This document shows, one piece after another, positions 13,626-19,218 of a DNA stretch of 19,218 bases; position 1 is the first letter of the stretch, and every line of letters begins with the position of its first letter. The stretch is from contig CAYRMW010000044.1 of NCBI GenBank assembly GCA_964425595.1, positions 1 to 19,218 on the forward strand, written 5' to 3'. The notes beneath the pieces are model-generated. The model was not told the DNA's origin and did not search any database. It worked only from the letters and a program-made list of their open reading frames with translations. This DNA is from Caccovicinus sp964425595. GTDB lineage: Bacteria; Bacillota; Clostridia; Lachnospirales; Lachnospiraceae. A program made the position numbers and the translations under genes.

Positions 13626-13680
13626 GATAAAAAATCCGGCAAAACGCATCGACACACAGCGTTTTGCCGGATCTTTTATC
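13626..13680. terminator. Bidirectional terminator shared by two convergent genes
   Basis: Arms of 22 nt (13626-13647 and 13659-13680) pair with one mismatch around an 11-nt loop. The core is ATCCGGCAAAACGC and its complement. Rightward the stem ends in CTTTTATC, leftward in TTTTTTATC, so both strands carry a T-run. The right arm includes the stop codon of the minus-strand gene (13676-13678). Confidence 0.88.
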
Positions 13681-14143
13681 TGGTCTTTGTCTTTTGGGTT
13701 CTGTCCTTTCGCAGGCGGGCGAGAAGGCCCTTCTTCTTCGGCGGGGTTTCCAGCTTTCCGCCGCGGACGCTTTTGATCTTTGTGATATAGATGCCGCTTA
13801 CGACGACCTTGACCTCGGCCTTCACCGGGAGGACCTGGAACACGCGTTCATCGGCGATCAGGGACATGATCTTCGGACCGACTTTGGCTTTCACGACCGG
13901 AACCTTGGCCCAGAACATGTATTTCGGCGTCTGGTCGACCACGATCTTGGGGAGTCCCGAATCTTTCATTTTCAGCTTTTTCTTATCGATGATCAGCATG
14001 GAGACGGTCTGCTCGGCCGCTTTCAGCATGGCTTCGGATTCTCTCTGCCGGCGCTCCAGTCTGCGTCCGAGAAAGTATAGGACCACCAGAAGGATGAGCA
14101 CGATCACCAGGACCACGGTCACTACAGTTAGGAATGTGTGCAC
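13676..14143 (-). CDS. Small single-pass membrane protein of unknown function
   Basis: A 155-residue protein with GTG start at 14143, supported by GGAGG 9 nt upstream on the minus strand (CCTCC at 14153-14157). Residues 3-25 are one hydrophobic helix at the very N-terminus, followed by RRLERRQRE. This charge pattern suggests a signal anchor, and the basic flank favours a cytoplasmic body. The body is strand-rich and lysine-rich: VSMLIIDKKKLKMKDSGLPKIV, then VPVVKAKVGPKIMSLIADERVF and VKAEVKVVVSGIYITKIKSV. A very basic tail of about 25 residues ends in KTKTR. I recognise this as the kind of conserved hypothetical seen in Lachnospiraceae but know of no function. Its stop codon lies inside the shared terminator, and it is transcribed divergently from rpoB. 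Confidence 0.75.
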   Translation of the reverse strand: MHTFLTVVTVVLVIVLILLVVLYFLGRRLERRQRESEAMLKAAEQTVSMLIIDKKKLKMKDSGLPKIVVDQTPKYMFWAKVPVVKAKVGPKIMSLIADERVFQVLPVKAEVKVVVSGIYITKIKSVRGGKLETPPKKKGLLARLRKDRTQKTKTR

Positions 14144-14203
14144 TTGGGGAAACCTCCAATCTTGTGTGTGGCAGGTCTTCGCCGCCTGCCCATTATCTGA
14201 TAC

Positions 14204-14232
14204 AGTATACCATTATTCGTGGAAAAAGGCAA
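14204..14232 (-). promoter_or_regulatory. Promoter for the minus-strand small membrane protein
   Basis: On the minus strand: TTGCCT (14227-14232), a 17-bp spacer, then TATACT (14204-14209) preceded by TGG, an extended -10. The -35 is 11 bp from that of the rpoB promoter, back to back. Its leader includes a GGCAGG/CCTGCC hairpin (14170-14190). Confidence 0.65.
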
Positions 14233-14243
14233 GGAAAAAATGC

Positions 14244-14272
14244 TTGACACCTTGACTCCTTTATGATAGTAT
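14244..14272 (+). promoter_or_regulatory. Promoter of the rpoBC operon
   Basis: TTGACA (14244-14249), a 17-bp spacer, then TGATAGTAT with TAGTAT at 14267-14272 and the TG of an extended -10. A perfect -35 and extended -10 fit a highly expressed operon. A second TTGAC at 14252-14256 is a partial repeat of the -35. Confidence 0.8.
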
Positions 14273-14278
14273 GGAATT

Positions 14279-14401
14279 TGCACTATTATGGAGGCGTGGG
14301 CCTATAAGCAGGCCTGCGTCGTATGACGGTAAGAGGCCGGGATCGGGCGCAGGAAGCCCCCTGCCTTTTGCGAGAATGAATGAAAACAGGGGTGAACGTT
14401 A
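14279..14401 (+). other. Structured 5' leader of rpoB
   Basis: A gene-free leader of about 120 nt. Visible pairings are GGCCT/AGGCC (14299-14303 with 14310-14314), CGTC/GACG (14317-14320 with 14325-14328) and a GCAGG/CCTGC hairpin around 14350-14364 that is followed by TTTTG. The last could act as a weak attenuator. I do not recognise a known RNA family. The leader is not an L10-binding site next to rplJ, as no ribosomal protein gene is adjacent. Confidence 0.4.
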
Positions 14402-17400
14402 ATGGAGAAAAGCAGAATGCGTCCGGTAAAGGCCGGTAAAAGCATGAGAATGAGCTTCTCAAGACAGAAAGAAGTCCTTGAGATGCCGAACCTGATCGAG
14501 ATCCAGAAAAACTCTTATCAGTGGTTCCTTGATGAAGGGCTGAAAGAGGTGTTTGAGGACATCTCCCCGATCGCTGATTTTGCGGGACACCTGAGCCTGG
14601 AGTTCGTAGACTTTACCTTATGCAAAGACGACATCAAGTACACCATCGAAGAGTGCAAGGAACGGGATGCGACCTATGCGGCCCCCCTGAAGGTCAAGGT
14701 GCGCCTTTGCAACAAGGACAAGGCGGACGAGATTAACGAGCATGAGATTTTTATGGGCGACCTTCCGCTTATGACCGATACCGGCTCCTTTGTTATTAAC
14801 GGCGCGGAGCGGGTGATCGTAAGCCAGCTGGTCCGTTCTCCCGGCATCTATTACGGCATCACCCATGATAAAGTCGGAAAGGAGCTGTATTCCTGCACCG
14901 TGATCCCGAACCGGGGCGCGTGGCTGGAGTACGAGACCGATTCCAATGATATTTTTTATGTCCGCGTGGACCGGACCCGGAAGGTCCCGGTGACGGTGCT
15001 GATCCGCGCCCTGGGCTGCGGGACCAACGCCCAGATCCTGGACCTGTTCGGCGAGGAGCCGAAGATCCTGGCCAGCTTCGGCAAGGATCCCTCCGAGACC
15101 TACGAGGACGGCCTTCTGGAATTATATAAGAAGATCCGCCCTGGTGAGCCCTTGAGCGTGGATAGTGCAAAAAACCTGCTGGACATGATGTTCTTTGACC
15201 CCAGAAGATATGATCTGGCAAAGGTAGGACGTTATAAATTCAACAAAAAGCTTCATTTCAGAAACCGGATCAAGGGCCATACCCTGGCAGAAGATGTGGT
15301 CAATACCGCGACCGGCGAGATTCTGGCCGATGCAGGCACCGTGGTGGACAAGGAGCTGGCGGAGACGTTACAGAATGCGGCGGTGCCCTATGTTGTGATC
15401 GAGGGCCCCACCAGGAAGCAGAAGGTCCTCTCAAATATGATGGTCGATCTGTCCGCTTACGTATCCTTTGACCCGAAGGAAGCAGGCGTTACGGAGATGG
15501 TATTTTATCCGGAACTGGTCAGGATCCTGGATGCCTACGGCGATGATGAGGAGGCCTTAAAGGACGCCATCCGCCACAGCATCCACGATCTGGTGCCGAA
15601 GCACATCACCAGAGAAGATATCCTTGCTTCTATTAATTATAATATGCACCTGGAGGAAGAGGTCGGCAACGCCGATGACATCGATCACCTGGGGAACCGC
15701 CGCATCCGCGCGGTGGGCGAGCTGCTGCAGAACCAGTACCGGATCGGCCTTTCCCGTATGGAGCGCGTGGTGCGCGAGAGGATGACCACCCAGGACGTGG
15801 ACTCCCTTACGCCCCAGTCCCTGATCAACATCAAGCCCGTGACCGCTGCGGTGAAGGAATTTTTCGGCAGTTCCCAGCTGTCCCAGTTCATGGATCAGAA
15901 CAACCCGCTGTCCGAGCTGACCCATAAGCGGCGTCTGTCCGCCTTAGGTCCCGGCGGTCTGTCCAGGGACCGTGCCGGATTCGAGGTCCGGGATGTGCAC
16001 TACACCCACTATGGCCGGATGTGCCCCATCGAGACCCCTGAAGGTCCGAACATCGGCCTGATCAATTCCCTGGCCTGCTATGCCAGGGTGAACCAGTATG
16101 GCTTTGTGGAGGCCCCCTACCGCGTGGTCGATAAGAGCGACCCGATGAATCCCGTGGTGACCGATGAGGTGGTCTACCTGACTGCCGATGAGGAAGATAA
16201 CTTCGTTGTGGCGCAGGCGAATGAGCCGCTGGATGAAGAGGGGCACTTCGTACATAACAACGTGTCCGGCCGTTTCCGTGAGGAGACGTCCGAGTTCCAG
16301 AAAAAGAGCATCGACCTGATGGATGTATCCCCGAAGATGGTCTTCTCCGTAGCGACTTCCATGATTCCTTTCCTGCAGAATGACGACGCGAACCGGGCCC
16401 TGATGGGTTCCAACATGCAGCGTCAGGCCGTGCCGCTGTTAAAGACTGAGGCGCCGGTCGTGGGGACCGGTATCGAGGGCAAGGCCGCGGTGGACTCCGG
16501 TGTCTGCGTCCTGGCAAAGAACGCCGGCCTGGTGGAGCGCTCCGCGTCGAATGAGATCATCATCCGCCGGGGCAGGGACGGGCAGAGGGATGTTTATCAT
16601 CTGACCAAGTTTGTCCGGAGCAACCAGTCCAACTGCTATAACCAGAAGCCCATCGTCTTCAAGGGCGACCATGTGGAGGCCGGCGAGGTGATCGCGGACG
16701 GCCCCTCCACCGACAACGGCGAGATCGCACTGGGGAAGAACCCCCTGATCGGATTCATGACCTGGGAAGGCTACAATTACGAGGACGCGGTTCTCTTAAG
16801 CGAGAGACTGGTTCAGGAGGATGTCTACACATCGGTCCACATCGAGGAGTACGAGGCGGAGGCCCGTGATACGAAGCTGGGGCCGGAGGAGATCACCCGT
16901 GATGTTCCCGGCGTCGGCGAGGATGCTCTGAAAGATCTGGACGAGCGCGGCATCATCCGCATCGGCGCAGAGGTCCGCGCCGGCGATATCCTGGTAGGGA
17001 AGGTCACGCCCAAGGGCGAGACCGAGCTCACGGCGGAGGAGCGCCTGCTCAGGGCCATCTTCGGTGAGAAGGCCCGCGAGGTGCGGGATACATCCCTGAA
17101 GGTGCCGCACGGCGCCTACGGCATCATCGTGGATGCTAAGGTGTTCACTCGTGAGAATGGCGATGAGCTGAGCCCGGGCGTAAACGAGACCGTCCGCATC
17201 TATATCGCGCAGAAGAGAAAAATCTCCGTGGGCGATAAGATGGCAGGCCGTCACGGGAACAAGGGTGTCGTCTCGCGCGTCCTTCCGGTAGAGGACATGC
17301 CGTTTCTGCCGAACGGTCGTCCCCTGGATATCGTGCTGAATCCTCTGGGCGTGCCCTCCCGTATGAATATCGGGCAGGTGCTGGAGATCCATTTAAGCCT

Positions 17401-18268
17401 TGCGGCCAAGGCTCTGGGCTTTAATATCGCGACTCCCGTGTTCGACGGCGCCAATGAGGACGACATCATGGACAGCCTGGACATCGCCAATGACTATGTA
17501 AACGGAACCTGGGAAGATTTCCGGGAGAAATATAAAGACGTGCTGAAACCCGAGGTCATGGAGTACCTGGGGAGCCATCTGGAGCACCGCGCGCTCTGGA
17601 AGGGCGTGCCCTTAAGCCGTGACGGCAAGGTGCGCCTGCGGGACGGCCGGACCGGCGAGTACTTTGACAGTCCGGTTACCATCGGGCATATGCATTACCT
17701 GAAACTCCATCACCTGGTTGATGATAAGATCCATGCTCGTTCCACCGGCCCCTACTCTCTGGTTACTCAGCAGCCGCTGGGCGGGAAAGCCCAGTTCGGC
17801 GGCCAGCGTTTCGGCGAGATGGAGGTTTGGGCCCTGGAGGCGTACGGCGCGTCCTATACGCTGCAGGCGATCCTTACGGTGAAGTCCGATGACGCGGTGG
17901 GCCGGGTCAAGACCTACGAGGCGATCATTAAGGGTGAGAACATTCCCGAGCCTGGAATCCCGGAGTCCTTCAAGGTACTCTTAAAGGAATTGCAGTCCCT
18001 GGGCCTGGACGTAAGAGTGCTGCGTGACGATAATACGGAGGTCGAGCTGACCGAGAATATCGATTACAGCGATACCGACTTACGCTCCATCATCGAAGGT
18101 GACCGCCATTACCGCGATGAAGAAGCCTTCGCTGATTACGGCTACCAGAAGCAGGAATTCAAGGACGATGAACTGGTTTCGGTAGAGGAAGATCATGACG
18201 AGGATGAGACGGATCCGTACCTGGAGGATATGGGTGACGGATACGGGGATTCCCCGGAAGAAGAATAA
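14402..18268 (+). CDS. rpoB: DNA-directed RNA polymerase subunit beta
   Basis: A 1288-residue beta subunit, the catalytic partner of beta-prime in the core polymerase. The start ATG has GGGGTG 9 nt upstream. Landmarks in order: SEVLEMPNLIEIQ-type start (residues 23-36), INGAERVIVSQLVRSPG, the rifampicin region GSSQLSQFMDQNNPLSELTH (489-508) followed by KRRLSALGPGGLSRDRAGF, then RDVHYTHYGRMCPIETPEGPNIGLINSLA, GYNYEDAVLLSERLV, KMAGRHGNKGVVSR and the C-terminal GGQRFGEMEVWALEAYGA clamp segment. Residues matching E. coli Asp516, His526 and Ser531 are the usual susceptible ones (Asp498, His508, Ser513). The protein is longer than the B. subtilis subunit (1193), with extra length around 300-420 and an acidic C-terminal tail of about 34 residues. 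It is followed 18 nt later by rpoC. Confidence 0.99.
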   Translation: MEKSRMRPVKAGKSMRMSFSRQKEVLEMPNLIEIQKNSYQWFLDEGLKEVFEDISPIADFAGHLSLEFVDFTLCKDDIKYTIEECKERDATYAAPLKVKVRLCNKDKADEINEHEIFMGDLPLMTDTGSFVINGAERVIVSQLVRSPGIYYGITHDKVGKELYSCTVIPNRGAWLEYETDSNDIFYVRVDRTRKVPVTVLIRALGCGTNAQILDLFGEEPKILASFGKDPSETYEDGLLELYKKIRPGEPLSVDSAKNLLDMMFFDPRRYDLAKVGRYKFNKKLHFRNRIKGHTLAEDVVNTATGEILADAGTVVDKELAETLQNAAVPYVVIEGPTRKQKVLSNMMVDLSAYVSFDPKEAGVTEMVFYPELVRILDAYGDDEEALKDAIRHSIHDLVPKHITREDILASINYNMHLEEEVGNADDIDHLGNRRIRAVGELLQNQYRIGLSRMERVVRERMTTQDVDSLTPQSLINIKPVTAAVKEFFGSSQLSQFMDQNNPLSELTHKRRLSALGPGGLSRDRAGFEVRDVHYTHYGRMCPIETPEGPNIGLINSLACYARVNQYGFVEAPYRVVDKSDPMNPVVTDEVVYLTADEEDNFVVAQANEPLDEEGHFVHNNVSGRFREETSEFQKKSIDLMDVSPKMVFSVATSMIPFLQNDDANRALMGSNMQRQAVPLLKTEAPVVGTGIEGKAAVDSGVCVLAKNAGLVERSASNEIIIRRGRDGQRDVYHLTKFVRSNQSNCYNQKPIVFKGDHVEAGEVIADGPSTDNGEIALGKNPLIGFMTWEGYNYEDAVLLSERLVQEDVYTSVHIEEYEAEARDTKLGPEEITRDVPGVGEDALKDLDERGIIRIGAEVRAGDILVGKVTPKGETELTAEERLLRAIFGEKAREVRDTSLKVPHGAYGIIVDAKVFTRENGDELSPGVNETVRIYIAQKRKISVGDKMAGRHGNKGVVSRVLPVEDMPFLPNGRPLDIVLNPLGVPSRMNIGQVLEIHLSLAAKALGFNIATPVFDGANEDDIMDSLDIANDYVNGTWEDFREKYKDVLKPEVMEYLGSHLEHRALWKGVPLSRDGKVRLRDGRTGEYFDSPVTIGHMHYLKLHHLVDDKIHARSTGPYSLVTQQPLGGKAQFGGQRFGEMEVWALEAYGASYTLQAILTVKSDDAVGRVKTYEAIIKGENIPEPGIPESFKVLLKELQSLGLDVRVLRDDNTEVELTENIDYSDTDLRSIIEGDRHYRDEEAFADYGYQKQEFKDDELVSVEEDHDEDETDPYLEDMGDGYGDSPEEE

Positions 18269-18286
18269 TAGAAGGGAGTATCGCTC

Positions 18287-19218
18287 ATGCCAGAGACAAA
18301 TGAAACATATCATCCGCTGACCTTTGATGCCATTAAGATCGGCCTGGCTTCCCCGGAGAAGATATTGGAGTGGTCCCACGGCGAGGTGAAGAAGCCGGAG
18401 ACGATCAATTACCGGACATTAAAGCCGGAAAAAGACGGCCTGTTTTGTGAGCGGATCTTCGGACCGACCAAGGACTGGGAATGCCACTGCGGTAAGTATA
18501 AGAAGATCCGTTACAAGGGCGTGATCTGCGACCGCTGCGGCGTAGAGGTCACGAAGTCAAGCGTCCGCAGGGAGCGTGTGGGCCATATCGCACTGGCCGC
18601 TCCCGTATCCCATATCTGGTACTTTAAGGGGATCCCTTCCCGCATGGGCCTGATCCTGGACATTTCGCCCAGGACGCTGGAAAAGGTGCTCTACTTCGCT
18701 TCCTATATCGTCCTGGATCCCGGCAGCACTAACCTGCAGTACAAGCAGGTTTTGTCGGAGAAGGAGTACCGGGAAGAAGTGGAAAAGAGCGGCTACGGCT
18801 CATTCCGCGTAGGGATGGGTGCTGAGGCGGTCCAGGAGCTTTTGCAGGCGATCGATCTGGAAAAGGATTCCGCAGAGCTGCGCAGCGCGCTGAAGGACGC
18901 TTCCGGGCAGAAACGCGCCAGGATCATCAAGCGCCTGGAGGTCGTCGAGGCCTTCCGCACCTCCGGAAACAAGCCGGAGTGGATGATCATGACCGTGATC
19001 CCGGTCATCCCGCCGGATATCCGCCCCATGGTACAGTTAGACGGCGGCCGCTTTGCCACCTCCGACTTAAATGATCTGTACCGCCGCATCATTAACCGCA
19101 ACAACCGTCTGGCCCGCCTGCTGGAACTGGGCGCGCCGGATATCATCGTAAGGAACGAAAAGCGTATGCTCCAGGAGGCGGTCGATGCCCTGATCGACAA
19201 CGGCCGCCGCGGAAGACC
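18287..19218 (+). CDS. rpoC: DNA-directed RNA polymerase subunit beta', N-terminal part (3' end outside window)
   Basis: ATG 18287 is preceded by GAAGGGAG with 8 nt spacing, and the frame stays open for about 310 codons to the window end. The start KIGLASPEKILEWSHGEVKK and TINYRTLKPEKDGLFCERIFGP are near-universal in RpoC. The first zinc-binding module is complete: Cys66-x-Cys68 and Cys81-x-x-Cys84 (WECHCGKY, GVICDRCG). Later come HIALAAPVSHIWYFKGIPSR and the clamp-helix/lid region VIPVIPPDIRPMVQLDGGRF, followed by DLYRRIINRNNRLARLLELG, the site that contacts sigma. The catalytic NADFDGD motif lies beyond the window. It is co-transcribed with rpoB. Confidence 0.98.
   Translation, partial: MPETNETYHPLTFDAIKIGLASPEKILEWSHGEVKKPETINYRTLKPEKDGLFCERIFGPTKDWECHCGKYKKIRYKGVICDRCGVEVTKSSVRRERVGHIALAAPVSHIWYFKGIPSRMGLILDISPRTLEKVLYFASYIVLDPGSTNLQYKQVLSEKEYREEVEKSGYGSFRVGMGAEAVQELLQAIDLEKDSAELRSALKDASGQKRARIIKRLEVVEAFRTSGNKPEWMIMTVIPVIPPDIRPMVQLDGGRFATSDLNDLYRRIINRNNRLARLLELGAPDIIVRNEKRMLQEAVDALIDNGRRGR

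Noticed and set aside
14376..14402. An 8-codon frame (MNENRGER) whose TAA overlaps the rpoB ATG
   Set aside because: Its own start has no ribosome binding site and its sequence contains the rpoB ribosome binding site; chance is enough to explain it.
15866..15960. Possible rifampicin-resistance changes in RpoB
   Set aside because: The residues equivalent to Asp516, His526 and Ser531 are the susceptible ones; Tyr instead of Pro in RDVHYTHYGR is normal for Firmicutes.
1..19218. CRISPR arrays, IS elements, integrases, tRNA or rRNA genes
   Set aside because: No regularly spaced repeats, transposase motifs or RNA-gene signatures were seen on either strand.

Overview
The window reads as a chromosomal segment of a GC-rich monoderm Firmicute, most likely class Clostridia and plausibly Lachnospiraceae. 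The basis is a Firmicutes-type RpoB, a YesL/DUF624 membrane protein, DUF1934 next to ddl, several small membrane proteins of the kind found in Lachnospiraceae, strong purine-rich ribosome binding sites, and sigma-A promoters that often carry an extended -10 (TGN). The genus cannot be fixed from sequence alone. I see no phage, IS element, CRISPR, rRNA or tRNA.

Left part (1-4408): the 3' end of a GNAT acetyltransferase; a single-pass membrane protein on the minus strand with a substrate-binding-protein-like outer part (337-1020); a divergent YesL-type protein with an unusual Pro/Ala tail (1251-2102); a lone PII protein, glnB, on the minus strand (2191-2529); then an ispE-gntR pair (2795-4408). 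The ispE promoter carries a palindrome directly after the -10, a candidate operator for the FCD-type GntR regulator encoded by the second gene.

Centre (4409-11930): the most interesting region. After a clear terminator comes a consensus promoter buried in two 17-bp palindromes that together form a perfect 45-bp palindrome. It drives a five-gene unit: TetR regulator, membrane fusion protein (MFP), RND transporter, and two consecutive secreted TolC-like proteins. The MFP and RND genes overlap by ATGA. The MFP keeps the Arg-Leu-Ser hairpin-tip motif that touches TolC in Gram-negative pumps. Both TolC-like proteins keep the two glycine-containing helical-hairpin tips but seem to lack room for the outer-membrane beta-barrel strands. 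Together this looks like a tripartite-type efflux assembly adapted to a cell without an outer membrane.

Right part (11931-19218): ddl (D-Ala-D-Ala ligase) overlapping a DUF1934 gene, with its own promoter but no visible terminator separating it from the pump operon; a bidirectional terminator shared with a convergent small membrane protein gene; then rpoB and the start of rpoC. rpoBC has its own near-consensus promoter and a structured leader of about 120 nt. The usual upstream ribosomal protein genes rplJ-rplL are not adjacent.
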